A DNA stretch of 64,000 bases from Catellatospora sp. KI3 (GTDB lineage: Bacteria > Actinomycetota > Actinomycetes > Mycobacteriales > Micromonosporaceae), in contig NZ_JASAMB010000002.1 of assembly GCF_029948125.1 (NCBI RefSeq), positions 512,479 through 576,478 on the forward strand. Direction: 5' to 3'. The notes under the pieces were generated by a model. It was given only the letters and a program-made list of their open reading frames with translations, was not told the DNA's origin and made no database searches. The position numbers were made by a program, and so were the translations under genes. Below, piece after piece: positions 20,052 through 32,432 of this stretch. The number at the start of each line of letters is the position of its first letter. Within the stretch, counting starts at the first letter, position 1.

Positions 20052-20081
20052 CCCGCTCGCGGGCGAAAAGAGACGGCGCCA

Positions 20082-20087
20082 TAGGGT
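20082..20087 (+). promoter_or_regulatory. -10 element, leaderless promoter of rph
   Basis: TAGGGT lies six bases before ATG 20094. Confidence 0.45.
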
Positions 20088-20093
20088 GGGCGC

Positions 20094-20866
<773 letters not shown>

Positions 20867-20870
<4 letters not shown>

Positions 20871-21487
20871 AGGTCCTGCTCGCCACGCGCAACGTCAAGA
20901 AGCTCGACGAGCTGCGCCGCATCCTGGCGTCCTCGCCCGAACTGCTCAAGGTGGAGCTGGTCGGCCTCGACGACGTCCCCGAGTACGCCGAGGTTCCCGA
21001 GACCGGGCTGACCTTCGCGGAGAACGCGCTGCTCAAGGCGCGCGAGGGGGCCAAGCACACCGGGCTGCCGACCGTCGCCGACGACTCGGGCCTGGCCGTG
21101 GACGCGCTCAACGGCATGCCGGGCGTCTTCAGCGCCCGCTGGTCCGGCCGGCACGGCGACGATCGGGCCAACCTGGAGCTGGTCCTGGCGCAGATCGGCG
21201 ACGTGCCGGACGAGCACCGCGGCGCGGCCTTCGTCTGCGCGGCGGCCCTGGTGCTGCCCGGCGGCGCCGGCCCGGCCAACGGGCGAGAGCACCTGGTCAG
21301 CGGCAAGATGGGCGGGCGCGTGCTGCGCGCGGCGCGCGGCGAGGGCGGGTTCGGGTACGACCCGATCTTCGTGGCCGAGGGGCAGACGCGTACCAACGCG
21401 GAGCTGTCGGCGGCCGAGAAGGACGCGATCAGCCACCGGGGCAAGGCGTTCCGCGCCCTGGCCGCGGTGATCGCCAAGACGCTCTGA
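20867..21487 (+). CDS. rdgB: XTP/dITP diphosphatase
   Basis: This enzyme hydrolyses non-canonical purine triphosphates (dITP, XTP) to keep them out of DNA. The 206-residue HAM1-family protein has the nucleotide-binding start [10 protein letters not shown], the [10 protein letters not shown] motif, and GGFGYDPIF and SHRGKAF near the end. It is translated from GTG 20867, overlapping the rph stop. Confidence 0.96.
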
Positions 21488-21514
21488 CCCGGCTCTGACC
21501 TCCAGCCCGCCCTG

Positions 21515-22117
21515 TCAGTGCGACGGGGCGGGCCGGAACGCACCCGCGCGGGCGGCGGTCGCCACGGCGGTCGCGGTGCGGGCCGCCAGCGCCGCGTCCA
21601 GGGGCTCGCCGGTGAGCAGCAGGCGCAGGTAGTACGGCCCGACCAGCGCTTCGATGGCGTGGATCGGGTCGGTGTCGGCGGGGATGTCGCCGCGTGCCGC
21701 CGCGCGGGTGAAGACCACCGAACCGGCGCCGGCGCGGCCGAGGATGAACCCGCGCAGGGTCGCGGCCGCCTCGGGGCTGCGGGTGGCGGCGGCGACCAGG
21801 CCGGTGACCAGGGCGGCTATCGAGGGGTCGGTGAGCACGCCGCCGATCAGGCCTGCCAGGCGGTGCAGGTCGAGGTCGAGGTCGCCGGTGTCGGGGATGG
21901 GCACCGCGCGCGCGGCCAGGTCGGCCAGCAGCTCGGTGAGCAGGCCGTCGAGGTCGGTCCAGCGGCGGTAGATGGTGGTCTTGTTGACGCCGGCCAGGTC
22001 GGCGATGCGGTCGACGGTGAGGCCGCCGTAGCCGTCCTCGGCCAGGGCGCGCAGGGTGGCGGCCATGACCTCGGCGCGTACGCGGGCGCTGCGGCCTCCG
22101 GGGCGCGTGACGGCCAT
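21515..22117 (-). CDS. TetR-family transcriptional regulator
   Basis: This 200-residue repressor-type protein has an N-terminal helix-turn-helix (LTVDRIADLAGVNKTTIYRRW) and a C-terminal ligand domain of the TetR_C type. ATG 22117 is six bases after AGGAGG. It is divergent from the FAD monooxygenase gene, with operator-like repeats between, so it most likely represses that gene and itself. Confidence 0.92.
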   Translation of the reverse strand: MAVTRPGGRSARVRAEVMAATLRALAEDGYGGLTVDRIADLAGVNKTTIYRRWTDLDGLLTELLADLAARAVPIPDTGDLDLDLHRLAGLIGGVLTDPSIAALVTGLVAAATRSPEAAATLRGFILGRAGAGSVVFTRAAARGDIPADTDPIHAIEALVGPYYLRLLLTGEPLDAALAARTATAVATAARAGAFRPAPSH

Positions 22118-22141
22118 CACCTGCCTCCTTATCGCATCTTC

Positions 22142-22194
22142 AGTTGCTTTTGTGGATGTGCCGGTTCAGACTCAGCTTAAAGCAACTACAGTTG
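22142..22194. promoter_or_regulatory. Operator region of the TetR/FAD oxidoreductase divergon
   Basis: AGTTGCTTT (22142-22150) and AAAGCAACT (22179-22187) form an inverted repeat, and CAACTACAGTTG (22183-22194) is a tighter palindrome just before the oxidoreductase ribosome site. They are the likely TetR binding sites. Confidence 0.6.
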
Positions 22195-22214
22195 TGATAG
22201 GGAGTGAGGGTCTG

Positions 22215-23408
22215 ATGGACACCCAGGTCTGCGTCGTCGGCGGGGGCCCCGCCGGGCTCATGCTGTCGCTGCTGCTCGCCCGGCAGGGCGTCGGCGTCGT
22301 ACTGCTGGAGAAGCACGCCGACTTCCTGCGCGACTTCCGCGGCGACACCATCCACCCGTCCACCCTCGACCTGCTCGCCCAGCTCGGCCTGGAGGAGCGC
22401 ATCCAGGCGCTGCCCGGACGCCACGAGCGCACCCTGACCGCCACCTTCGACGACGGCACCTTCCCGATGGCCGACTTCACCCGGCTGCCCGAGCCGCACA
22501 ACTACCTCATGTTCCTGCCGCAGTGGGACTTCCTCGACCTGCTCGCCGCCGAGGCGGCCACCCTGCCGGGCTTCACCCTGCTGCGCTCGACCGAGGCCGT
22601 CGACGTGCTGCGCGACGCGGCCGGGACCGTCGTCGGCGTCGCCGCGTCCGGTCCGGACGGGCCGGTCGAGATCCGGGCCGGGCTGACCGTCGCCTGCGAC
22701 GGGCGGTTCTCGGTGGTCCGCGACCGGCTCGGGCTGGTGCCGCGCGAGTTCGGCGCGCCGATGGACGTGCTGTGGTTCCGGCTGCCGCGCACCGAGGCCG
22801 ACCACACCGGGCTCGACCTCCGGGTCGGCGCGGGGTCGCTGCTGCTCACCATCGACCGGCACGACTACTTCCAGTGCGCGTGCGTCATCCCCAAGGGCGG
22901 CTACGACCAGGTGCGCGCCGAGGGGCTGGACCGGCTGCGGGCACGGGTCACGACGCTGGTGCCGCAGTTCGCCGACCGGGTCGCCGAACTGGCCGACTGG
23001 GACCGGGTGAAGCTGCTGACGGTACGGGTCAACCGCCTCGACCGCTGGCACGCGCCCGGCGTCCTGTGCATCGGCGACGCCGCCCACGCCATGAGCCCCG
23101 TCGGCGGGGTCGGCGTCAACCTGGCGGTGCAGGACGCCGTGGCCACCGCCCGCCTGCTCGGCCCGAAGCTGAGGGCGGGCACCCTCACCACCGCCGACCT
23201 CGACCTGGTACGCCGCCGTCGCCGCTTCCCGACGGTCGTCACCCAGCGGATCCAGCGCGTCGCCCAGTCCCGGGTCATCGGCACCGCCCTGCGCGCCAGC
23301 GGCCCGGTCAACGCCCCCGCCCCCGTCCGCCTCCTCCAGCGCCTCCCGTTCCTCCAGGCCCTCACCGCCCGCCTGGTCGGCATAGGCGCCCGCCCCGAAT
23401 CCCTCTGA
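22215..23408 (+). CDS. FAD-dependent aromatic-hydroxylase-type monooxygenase
   Basis: This 397-residue group A flavoprotein monooxygenase has an N-terminal Rossmann motif (VVGGGPAGLMLSLLLARQG), a ligand segment near GDTIHPSTLDLL, and the FAD-contacting GDAAHAMSPVGGVGVNLAVQD. Hydroxylation of an aromatic or antibiotic substrate using NAD(P)H is inferred; the substrate is unknown. The TetR neighbour suggests induction by that substrate or a related compound. Start ATG 22215 follows AGGGAGTGAGG. Confidence 0.9.
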   Translation: MDTQVCVVGGGPAGLMLSLLLARQGVGVVLLEKHADFLRDFRGDTIHPSTLDLLAQLGLEERIQALPGRHERTLTATFDDGTFPMADFTRLPEPHNYLMFLPQWDFLDLLAAEAATLPGFTLLRSTEAVDVLRDAAGTVVGVAASGPDGPVEIRAGLTVACDGRFSVVRDRLGLVPREFGAPMDVLWFRLPRTEADHTGLDLRVGAGSLLLTIDRHDYFQCACVIPKGGYDQVRAEGLDRLRARVTTLVPQFADRVAELADWDRVKLLTVRVNRLDRWHAPGVLCIGDAAHAMSPVGGVGVNLAVQDAVATARLLGPKLRAGTLTTADLDLVRRRRRFPTVVTQRIQRVAQSRVIGTALRASGPVNAPAPVRLLQRLPFLQALTARLVGIGARPESL

Positions 23409-23418
23409 CCCCCGAGGG

Positions 23419-24954
23419 TCAGGCGAGGGGGCCGAGGTCCGCCTCGATGGCCGCGCGGAGGGTGCGGTCGGCGATGACCGCGCGGACCTGCTCCAGGACG
23501 GGGGCCAGGAAGATGTCGGGGCCGGGGGTGCCGGCGGCCGGGGTGAGGGCGGCGATCGCGAGGCGGCCGGCCGGGGACGGGGCCAGCGGGGCGCGGAGCT
23601 GGAGGCCGCGTACGGCGGCGAGCAGCTCCACGGCCAGCAGGCTGGTCAGGTTGTCCAGGACCGTGCGCAGCTTCTTGGCGGCGGCCCAGCCCATCGAGAC
23701 GTGGTCCTCCTGCATGCCGCTGGTCGGGATGGTGTCCACGCTGGCGGGCGAGGCCAGCCGCCGGTTCTCGGCGACGATGCCGGCGGCGGTGTACTGGGCG
23801 ATCATCAGCCCCGAGTTCACCCCGGCGTCGGGGCTCAGGAACGGCGGGAGCTGGCGGGAGCGGGTCACGTCGAGCAGCCGGTCGACCCGGCGCTCGCTGA
23901 TGGAGCCGATCTCGGCGGCGGCGATGGCCAGGAAGTCGGCGGCGAAGCCGAGCGGGGCGCCGTGGAAGTTGCCGGTCGACTCGACCCGCCCGTCGGGCAG
24001 CACGACCGGGTTGTCGGCCAGGCTGACCAGCTCGCGGGCGGCGATCGTACGGGCGAACTCCAGGGTGTCGCGGGCCGCTCCGGCGACCTGCGGAGCGCAG
24101 CGCATCGAGTACGCGTCCTGCACCGCGTGCTCGAGGTCGTCGCGGTGGCTGTCCATGATGGCCGAACCCTGCAGCAGCTTGTAGATGTTGGCGGCGCTGA
24201 CGCTCTGGCCGGGGTGCGGCCGGATGTCGTGGATCGAGTGGTGGAACGGCTTGTCGGTGCCGAGCATCGCCTCGATCGACAGCGCGGCGGTGACGTCGGC
24301 CATGGTGCACAGGTGCGCGAAGTCGTCGCAGGCCAGCTGGAGCATGCCGAGCATGCCGTCGGTGCCGTTGATCAGCGCCAGGCCCTCCTTGGAGCTGAGT
24401 GTGATCGGGGTCAGCCCGGCCGCGTGCAGCGCGTCGGCGCCGTCGAGGCGGGCGCCGTCCTTGCCCAGCACCCAGCCCTCGCCCATCAGCACCAGGGCGC
24501 AGTGGGCCAGCGGCGCCAGGTCGCCGGAGGCGCCGAGCGAGCCGTGCTCGGGCACCCACGGGGTGATGTCATGGTTGAGCAGGTCGACCAGGGCCTGGGC
24601 GACGAGCGGGCGTACGCCGGAGTGGCCCAGCGCCAGCGACCGCACCCGCAGCAGCATCATCGCCCGGACCACCTCGCGCGGCATCGGAGCGCCGACGCCC
24701 GAGGCGTGCGAGCGGATCAGGGCGTGCTGCAGCTCGGCGCGGCGGGCCGGGGCGATGAACGTGTTGGCCAGGGCGCCGAAGCCGGTGGAGACGCCGTACA
24801 CGGGGCGGCCGTCGCGTTCGATGTCGTCGACGATGGCACGGCTGACCTGCATCGCCTCGACGGCGGCTGGGCTCAGTTCCACGCGCGCGTCCTGGCGGGC
24901 GACGGCGGCGATGTCGGCGGGCGCGATCCCGTTCGGCTCGACGATGACGGTCAT
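23419..24954 (-). CDS. hutH: Histidine ammonia-lyase
   Basis: HutH deaminates histidine to urocanate, the first step of histidine breakdown. The 511-residue protein carries the MIO-forming Ala-Ser-Gly in [14 protein letters not shown] and the active-site Tyr segment VYGVSTGFG. It is the last gene of the hut operon and its ATG overlaps the hutI stop. Confidence 0.97.
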   Translation of the reverse strand: MTVIVEPNGIAPADIAAVARQDARVELSPAAVEAMQVSRAIVDDIERDGRPVYGVSTGFGALANTFIAPARRAELQHALIRSHASGVGAPMPREVVRAMMLLRVRSLALGHSGVRPLVAQALVDLLNHDITPWVPEHGSLGASGDLAPLAHCALVLMGEGWVLGKDGARLDGADALHAAGLTPITLSSKEGLALINGTDGMLGMLQLACDDFAHLCTMADVTAALSIEAMLGTDKPFHHSIHDIRPHPGQSVSAANIYKLLQGSAIMDSHRDDLEHAVQDAYSMRCAPQVAGAARDTLEFARTIAARELVSLADNPVVLPDGRVESTGNFHGAPLGFAADFLAIAAAEIGSISERRVDRLLDVTRSRQLPPFLSPDAGVNSGLMIAQYTAAGIVAENRRLASPASVDTIPTSGMQEDHVSMGWAAAKKLRTVLDNLTSLLAVELLAAVRGLQLRAPLAPSPAGRLAIAALTPAAGTPGPDIFLAPVLEQVRAVIADRTLRAAIEADLGPLA

Positions 24955-26177
24955 GACAGCACTCCCTTGTGCGGCTGTTCCAGGTGCGATGAGACGGTGG
25001 GCGAGGACCGGTGGGTGCCCCAGGGCCAGTGGAAGGCGCCCCGGCGTACCACCAGGCGGGTGAGGGGGACGGCGGGTCGGTAGGCGAGGTGCAGGTGCGA
25101 GGGGGCGTCCAGGAGCTGGAGGTCGGCGGCGGCGCCGACCGACAGCCGGCCCAGGTCCGGGCGGCGCAGGGCGCGGGCGCCGCCGGCGGTGGCGGCCCAG
25201 ACGGCTTCGCCGGGGGACATGCCCATCTCGCGTACGGCCACCGCGACGCAGAACGGCATCGAGGAGGTGTACGACGAGCCCGGGTTGCAGTCGGTGGCCA
25301 GCGCGACGGTCGCCCCGGCGTCGAGCAGGCGGCGGGCGTCCGGATACGGCGCGCGGGTGGAGAACTCGGCCCCGGGCAGCAGCGTCGCCACCGTGTCGGA
25401 GTTCGCCAGCGCGTCCACGTCCGCGTCGGACAGGTGGGTGCAGTGGTCGGCCGAGGCGCAGTCCAGCTCGACCGCGAGCCGCACGCCGCCGCCCATGGTG
25501 AGCTGGTTGGCGTGGATGCGCGGGCGCAGCCCGGCGGCGATGCCCGCCTTCAGCACCGAGCGCGACTCCTCGACGTCGAAGGCGCCCCGCTCGCAGAACA
25601 CGTCCACCCACCGCGCGTACGGCGCGCAGGCGGTCAGCATCTCGCCGTTGACCAGGGACACGTAGTCCTCGGGGCCGTCGGCGGGCTTCACGTGCGCCCC
25701 GAGGTAGGTGACCTCGTCGCTGAACTCGGCGGCGATGCGCAGGCTGCGGGCCTCGTCGGCGGTGCTCAGGCCGTACCCACTCTTGATCTCGATGGTGGTG
25801 GTGCCCTGCCGCAGCCCCTCGCCGACCAGGCGGGCGACGTTGGCGCGCAGCTGGTCGTCGGTGGCGGCCCGGGTGGCGGCCACGGTCGTGCGGATACCCC
25901 CGCCGGTGTACGGCTCACCGCTCATCCGCGCCGCGAACTCCGCCGCCCGGTCCCCGGCGAACACCAGGTGGCTGTGGCTGTCCACGAACCCAGGCAGCGC
26001 TGCCGCGCCAGCGGCATCGAGCCGCTCGTCGGCGGCGGGTGCCGACTTCGCCGGGCCGACCCACTCGACCCGGTCGCCGACCACGATCGCCGCGTCGCGC
26101 ACGATGCCCAGCGGGCCCTCGCCCAGCGCCGGATCGTTGGTGACCAGCTCGCCGATGTTGGTGATCAGGACGCTCAC
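24951..26177 (-). CDS. hutI: Imidazolonepropionase
   Basis: HutI opens the ring of imidazolone-propionate to give formimino-glutamate. The 408-residue amidohydrolase has the metal-binding [17 protein letters not shown] and DCNPGSSY motifs. GTG 26177 has GGGAGG seven bases upstream. It lies between hutF and hutH in the operon. Confidence 0.96.
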   Translation of the reverse strand: MSVLITNIGELVTNDPALGEGPLGIVRDAAIVVGDRVEWVGPAKSAPAADERLDAAGAAALPGFVDSHSHLVFAGDRAAEFAARMSGEPYTGGGIRTTVAATRAATDDQLRANVARLVGEGLRQGTTTIEIKSGYGLSTADEARSLRIAAEFSDEVTYLGAHVKPADGPEDYVSLVNGEMLTACAPYARWVDVFCERGAFDVEESRSVLKAGIAAGLRPRIHANQLTMGGGVRLAVELDCASADHCTHLSDADVDALANSDTVATLLPGAEFSTRAPYPDARRLLDAGATVALATDCNPGSSYTSSMPFCVAVAVREMGMSPGEAVWAATAGGARALRRPDLGRLSVGAAADLQLLDAPSHLHLAYRPAVPLTRLVVRRGAFHWPWGTHRSSPTVSSHLEQPHKGVLS

Positions 26178-26223
26178 GGGTTCGCCTCCCAGAGATGGCC
26201 CGCGCTGCCCGGAACAGGGCTGC

Positions 26224-27609
26224 TCAGAACAGGCACGTGATCGCCTCCCGCAGTTCGCGCGGCACGTCGATCTCGCGGTGCCGCCCGTCGCGGACGATCT
26301 CGCGGCCACCCGCGACCACGTGGGTGACGTCGGCGGCGCCCGCCGCGAACAGCACGCCCTCGGGCTCGATCCCGGCGGTGCGCACGCTGTCCAACGAGAC
26401 GGTGACCAGGTCGGCGCGCATGCCGACCGCGATCGAGCCCGCGTCGGGCCAGCCCAGACTGGTGTGGCCGGTGGCCGCCGCGCGCAGTTCGGCCGGGGTG
26501 AAGTGCCCGCGCCGCCGCGTGGCCAGGCGTTCGTTCAGCTCCAGCGCCCGCGCTTCCTCGAAGAAGTCTATGACCGCGTGGCTGTCGCTGCCCAAGGTCA
26601 GCCGGGCGCCCGCGTCGGCCAGGGTCCGGGCCGGGCCGATGCCGTCGCCCAGGTCGCGCTCGGTGGTCGGGCAGAAGCAGGCGTACGACCCCGACAGCAG
26701 CGCGATGTCGGCGTGCGTGAGGTGCGTGGCGTGCACCGCTGAGAACGTCTCGTGCACCGCCCCGAAGTCGGCCAGCACCTGCGTCGGCGTACGGCCGTGC
26801 TCGGCCAGGCAGGCCTCGTTCTCGGCGACCTGCTCCGACACGTGCGCGTGTAGCGGGCGGCCGCCCGCCCATGCGGCGATCGTCGGCAGCTGCGCGGTCG
26901 GCACGGCGCGCACGGAGTGGATCGCGGCGCCGACGAGCAGGTGCGGCTGGTCGCCGATCGCGTCCACGCGTTCGGCCCAGCGCAGGGCGTCGCCGTCGCC
27001 GAAGCGCAGCTGCGGGCCTTCGAGGGGTTTTCCGTCGACCGAGGCGGTGAGATAGAGGGTGTCCAGGAGGGTGATGCGCAGGCCCGCGTCCTGGGCGGCG
27101 GCGATGAGGGCGTGGCCCATCGCGTTCGGGTCGGCGTACGGGGTGCCGCCGGTGCCGTGGTGGAGGTAGTGGAACTCGCCGACGGTGGTGATGCCGGAAA
27201 GGGCCATCTCGCCGTATACGGCTCTGGCCAGGCGGTAGTAGGAGTCGGGGTCGAGGGCGCGGGCGACGGTGTACATCTGGGTGCGCCAGGTCCAGAAGTC
27301 GCCGCGGTCGGCGTGGGTGCGGCCGCGCAGCGCGCGGTGGAACGCGTGCGAGTGCGCGTCGGCGAAGCCGGGGATGGTGATGCCCGGGCGCCACTCGGCG
27401 GCCTCGCCGCCCCGCTCTTCAATTGACGCTGGCCTATCCAGAGGACCGTTTTCGTCCAGCCGTCCTCTGGATAGGCCAGCGTCGATGCTAGGCGGGACGG
27501 CGGAACCGCCGCCGGGGGCCACGCGGGCGAAGCGGCCGTCGCGGATGTCGAGCAGGACGTCGGCGGCCACCCCGTCGGGCAGCCAGGCGTACTCGCAGCG
27601 GATCAGCAC
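26224..27609 (-). CDS. hutF: Formimidoylglutamate deiminase with in-frame repeat insert
   Basis: HutF converts formimino-glutamate to N-formyl-glutamate plus ammonia. The 461-residue amidohydrolase has the metal site [14 protein letters not shown] and later HVSEQ and LGSDSHAV motifs. Just before the metal site the protein contains residues including SIDAGLSRG and [11 protein letters not shown], encoded by a 65-bp palindrome (27422-27486). The insert falls in a loop and keeps frame, so the enzyme is probably active. It starts at GTG 27609 (GGAG upstream) and overlaps the previous gene by seven bases. Confidence 0.95.
   Translation of the reverse strand: MLIRCEYAWLPDGVAADVLLDIRDGRFARVAPGGGSAVPPSIDAGLSRGRLDENGPLDRPASIEERGGEAAEWRPGITIPGFADAHSHAFHRALRGRTHADRGDFWTWRTQMYTVARALDPDSYYRLARAVYGEMALSGITTVGEFHYLHHGTGGTPYADPNAMGHALIAAAQDAGLRITLLDTLYLTASVDGKPLEGPQLRFGDGDALRWAERVDAIGDQPHLLVGAAIHSVRAVPTAQLPTIAAWAGGRPLHAHVSEQVAENEACLAEHGRTPTQVLADFGAVHETFSAVHATHLTHADIALLSGSYACFCPTTERDLGDGIGPARTLADAGARLTLGSDSHAVIDFFEEARALELNERLATRRRGHFTPAELRAAATGHTSLGWPDAGSIAVGMRADLVTVSLDSVRTAGIEPEGVLFAAGAADVTHVVAGGREIVRDGRHREIDVPRELREAITCLF
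27422..27486. repeat. 65-bp palindromic element inside hutF
   Basis: Arms of 25 bp (24 match) run 27422-27446 and 27462-27486 around a 15-bp centre. The outer part, GACGCTGGCCTAT, is shared with the element at 45570. Confidence 0.9.
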
Positions 27610-28786
27610 GCCAGCTCCTGCAGCACGTCGGCCAGCGCCCGAACGCCGGACTCGCAGTCGGCGTCGACGGCGTGCTCGGCGGGGGAGTGCGACACCCCGG
27701 TCGGGTTGCGCACGAACAGCATCGCCGTCGGCAGCACCGTGCTCAGCACCCCCGCGTCGTGCCCGGCGCCGGTCGGCAGCACCGGCGCGTCGTCGAGCAC
27801 CTTCGCCAGCCGGTCGCGCAGCCCCACGTGGAACTCCGTCTCCGGTGACACCGACTCGGCGGTCAGCTCCACCTTCGTACCGTCCTCACGGGCCCGCGCG
27901 CGTGCCGCGTCGTACACGGCCGCGACCACCGCCTCCATCGTGTCCGGGGCGTCCGCGCGGGCGTCCAGCCACGCGCTGACCAGCGACGGGATCGCGTTGG
28001 TGGCGTTGGGGGCGACCTGCACCCGGCCGATGGTCGCGTGCGCGCCCAGCCGCCGCGCCTCGGCGTTGGCGGCCAGCACCGTCGCGGCGAAGGTCAGCAT
28101 CGGGTCGCGCCGGTCGGCCATCAGCGTGGTGCCGGCGTGGTTGGCCTGGCCGTGGAAGTCCAGCCGCCACCGGCCGTGCGGCCAGATCGCGCTGGCCACG
28201 CCCACGGCCCGGTCCAGGTCGACCAGGGCCCGGCCCTGCTCGACGTGCAGCTCGACATAGCAGCCCAGGCGCGCGACGAGGTCCGGCCGGGCGCCGGTCG
28301 GGACGGCGCCCATGGCCTGGGCCAGGGTGACGCCGTCGCGGTCGGTCAGCGCGGCGGCCGCGGCCGGGGCGATCGCGCCGGTGAGCAGCCGCGAGCCGAG
28401 GCAGGCCAGCCCGAACCGGGAGCCCTCCTCCTCGGCGAAGACGGCGACGCCGATCGGGCGGGCCGGGGTGACGCCGCGTACGCGCAGCTCGTCGACGGCC
28501 AGCAGGGCGCTGACCACGCCCAGCGGGCCGTCGTACGCGCCGCCGTGCGGCACCGAGTCCAGGTGCGAGCCGGTCAGTACGGCGTCACCGGCGGCCGGGT
28601 CGCCCCACCAGGCGAACAGGTTGCCGTTGCCGTCCTCCTCGACCGCCAGGTCGCGGGCGGCGGCCTGGTCCAGGAACCAGGCCCGCAGCCGCGCCTCGGC
28701 CGGCGTGTACGCGTACCGCAGGTAGCCGCCGGTGCCGGGGTCGCGCCCCACCGGCGCCAGCTGCGCCCACAGCTGCGCGAACGTGC

Positions 28787-28790
<4 letters not shown>
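27603..28790 (-). CDS. M20-family allantoate amidohydrolase-like hydrolase
   Basis: This 395-residue zinc peptidase-fold amidase resembles allantoate amidohydrolase / N-carbamoyl-amino-acid hydrolases, with metal-site segments [19 protein letters not shown] and HVEQG, and a later AGHDAG motif. It sits between hutU and hutF, where an N-formylglutamate deformylase (hutG) would be expected but is absent. It probably removes the formyl group from HutF's product, completing the path to glutamate; this is inference from position. The ATG overlaps the hutU stop. Confidence 0.88.
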
Positions 28791-30436
<1,646 letters not shown>

Positions 30437-30440
30437 CTGC

Positions 30441-31289
30441 CTACTCCATGAAGACGGCACGGCGGGTGGCCGAGCTCTCGAAGTGTTCGAGCCGGCGCTG
30501 GGTGGCGGCCGGATCGATGTCGCTCATCGCCTGCAGCAGCACCATGGTCAGCACCATCGGTGCGGTGTGCAGGTCGAACACGAGTTGCGAGCCGACCGCG
30601 GCGGTGAGCGCGACGTCGGCGAAGTCGGCGGCCGGGCTGACCGGCGAGTCGGTCACCACGACCAGCGCGAGGCCCAGGGACCGGGCCTCGGCGAGCGCGT
30701 CGCGCAGCTCGCGGGGGTAGCGCGGCAGCGCGTACGCCAGGACGGCGCGCGCGCCGGAGTCGGCGGCCTGCTCCAGCCGCTCGATGAGCAGGCTGCCGCC
30801 GCTGTCGAAGACCCGCACCTCGGGGTGGATCTTGGCGGCGAAGTAGCCGAAGTAGCCCGCCAGCGGCGCGGCGGCGCGCAGGCCGAGCACCGGCAGCGGG
30901 CGGCTGGCCGCCAGCAGTCCCGCCGCGGCGTGCACGGCGGCCGGGTCGGCCAGGGTGTCGGCCAGGCGGGTCAAGTTCGAGATCTCATCGCGTACGGCCC
31001 GCTGCAGGTCGTTGGCCTCGTCCTCGACCACCGGGGCGCCCGCGCTCAGCTCGCGCAGCCGCCGCCGCAGCGCGGGATAGCCGTCGAACCCGAGCGCCAT
31101 CGCGAACCGGGTCACCGACGGCTGGCTGACCTGCGCCATCTCGGCCACCTCGGCCGCTGACAGGTACGCGGCCGTGTCCGCGTGGTGCACCAGCTCGCGG
31201 GCGATGCGCCGCTGGGTCGGGGTCAGCCGCGCCCCCTGCACGAGCTCCCGCACCCCGGCCGCCGCCCCGGAAGTAACCCCAACATTCAC
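30441..31289 (-). CDS. MurR/RpiR-family regulator heading the hut operon
   Basis: This 282-residue regulator has an N-terminal RpiR helix-turn-helix ([26 protein letters not shown]) and a C-terminal SIS domain (about residues 120-255). RpiR-type proteins usually sense phosphosugars; this one is co-transcribed with the histidine genes, so histidine, urocanate or a carbon-status signal is the likely effector. TACAGT six bases before GTG 31289 fits a leaderless start. Confidence 0.9.
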   Translation of the reverse strand: MNVGVTSGAAAGVRELVQGARLTPTQRRIARELVHHADTAAYLSAAEVAEMAQVSQPSVTRFAMALGFDGYPALRRRLRELSAGAPVVEDEANDLQRAVRDEISNLTRLADTLADPAAVHAAAGLLAASRPLPVLGLRAAAPLAGYFGYFAAKIHPEVRVFDSGGSLLIERLEQAADSGARAVLAYALPRYPRELRDALAEARSLGLALVVVTDSPVSPAADFADVALTAAVGSQLVFDLHTAPMVLTMVLLQAMSDIDPAATQRRLEHFESSATRRAVFME

Positions 31290-31295
31290 TCAGCC

Positions 31296-31301
31296 ACTGT
31301 A
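31296..31301 (-). promoter_or_regulatory. -10 element, leaderless promoter of the hut operon
   Basis: TACAGT on the minus strand lies six bases before GTG 31289. Confidence 0.45.
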
Positions 31302-31314
31302 TGCAAGTTTTCAT
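31301..31314. promoter_or_regulatory. Candidate RpiR operator upstream of the hut operon
   Basis: ATGCAAGTTTTCAT reads as ATGnAA-N2-TTnCAT, an imperfect palindrome just upstream of and touching the putative -10 of the hut operon. Confidence 0.45.
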
Positions 31315-31421
31315 TCAGAAGCTACCCCGCACCGGTCGACCGGGTCCGCCCGGACATCTGGTAAGGGGCGCGCCGAGGTGGTAGAAAGCGGCAGAGGATT
31401 CATGTTCGTGGAAGGTGCGCC

Positions 31422-32264
31422 ATGCCCGACCGCAAGACGAGAATCAGGCGCGCCGTGTCGCGCACCCCGCTCGCACCGCTGGCCGCGCTGCCCAAACGGC
31501 TCGCCCGGGTCGCCAAGCACGACGCCGGGGTCCTCCGCGAGTCCGCCCGCTGGCTGGTGAAGTCCCGCGAACACCACAACTACACCTACGACCTGACCGC
31601 GCTCAACCGCGAACACCTGGCCTGGTTCGTCAGCGTCGTCGGCGACGCGCCCGTCGGGCAGGTGCGCGCGTGGATGGCCGAGATCGAGGCCGACACGGAC
31701 CTGCGCACCCACATCGAGACCACCACCGCGAACGCCGCCCGCCGCGGCCTGGCCGACAAGAAGGTCCGCTACGCCCGGCGCCTGGGCTGGTACGCCCTGA
31801 TCCGGGCGGTCCGGCCCGCGCACGTGGTCGAGACCGGGGTCGACAAGGGCCTGGGCACCTGCGTGATCGCCTCGGCGCTGCTGCGCAACGCCGCCGAGGG
31901 GCACCCCGGGCGGGTCACCTCGCTGGACATCAACCCCGAGGCCGGCTACCTGGCCCGGGCGCAGCCGTGGGCGTCGGTGGTCGACCTGGTCATCGGCGAC
32001 TCGATCGCCTCGATCAACGCGCTGGACCGGCCGGTGGACCTGTTCCTGCACGACAGCGACCACAGCGCCGCGCACGAGCTGCGCGAGTTCACCGCGGTCG
32101 AGTCGAAGCTGTCCGAGCGAGCCCTGCTGCTCACCGACAACGTGACCGTGACGCGGGTGCTGTCCCAGGTCGCCGAGAAGACCGGCCGCCGCTTCCTCGC
32201 CTTCCGCGAGCAGCCCTCCCACCACTGGTACCCGGGCGACGGCATCGGCGCCGCCTGGCGCTGA
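31422..32264 (+). CDS. Class I SAM-dependent methyltransferase
   Basis: This 280-residue protein has a basic N-terminus (about 60 residues) and a class I methyltransferase fold of the Methyltransf_24 type. The SAM-binding loop is VVETGVDKGLGTC, followed by acidic SLDINPEAG and the Asp-rich DLFLHDSDHS. The substrate is unknown; its neighbours give no clue. GGAAGG precedes ATG 31422. Confidence 0.85.
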   Translation: MPDRKTRIRRAVSRTPLAPLAALPKRLARVAKHDAGVLRESARWLVKSREHHNYTYDLTALNREHLAWFVSVVGDAPVGQVRAWMAEIEADTDLRTHIETTTANAARRGLADKKVRYARRLGWYALIRAVRPAHVVETGVDKGLGTCVIASALLRNAAEGHPGRVTSLDINPEAGYLARAQPWASVVDLVIGDSIASINALDRPVDLFLHDSDHSAAHELREFTAVESKLSERALLLTDNVTVTRVLSQVAEKTGRRFLAFREQPSHHWYPGDGIGAAWR

Positions 32265-32314
32265 CCGGCGCGGCCCGGCTGGCCACTGCCGCCGGTTCGT
32301 GATCGCCGTCAGGT

Positions 32315-32375
32315 GATCAGCGGCTGCGGTCGAAAACTGCGTTTACAGCCGAGCTTTTGACCGCGGACAGCGATC
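32315..32375. repeat. 61-bp GATC-bounded palindromic element, copy 2
   Basis: Identical in length and layout to the copy at 8553: GATC ends, TGCGGTCGAAAA on the left and CTTTTGACCGC on the right. Confidence 0.8.
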
Positions 32376-32383
32376 ACCACGGG

Positions 32384-32417
32384 CGAGGGGCCCCGCCGGA
32401 ACCGGCGGAGCCCCTCG
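32384..32417. terminator. Bidirectional terminator, methyltransferase/M14 peptidase
   Basis: A 16-bp stem with one mismatch (CGAGGGGCCCCGCCGG and its complement) and a two-base loop sits between the two convergent genes. Confidence 0.8.
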
Positions 32418-32432
32418 TTCGGTGCGGTGCGG

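Noticed and set aside
22215-23408. Part of a secondary-metabolite cluster
   Set aside because: Only a TetR gene accompanies the monooxygenase; the hut genes follow directly and no synthase is nearby.
27422-27486. Frameshift or assembly error in hutF
   Set aside because: Frame is kept through the palindrome and conserved HutF sequence continues on both sides; the same element type occurs elsewhere.
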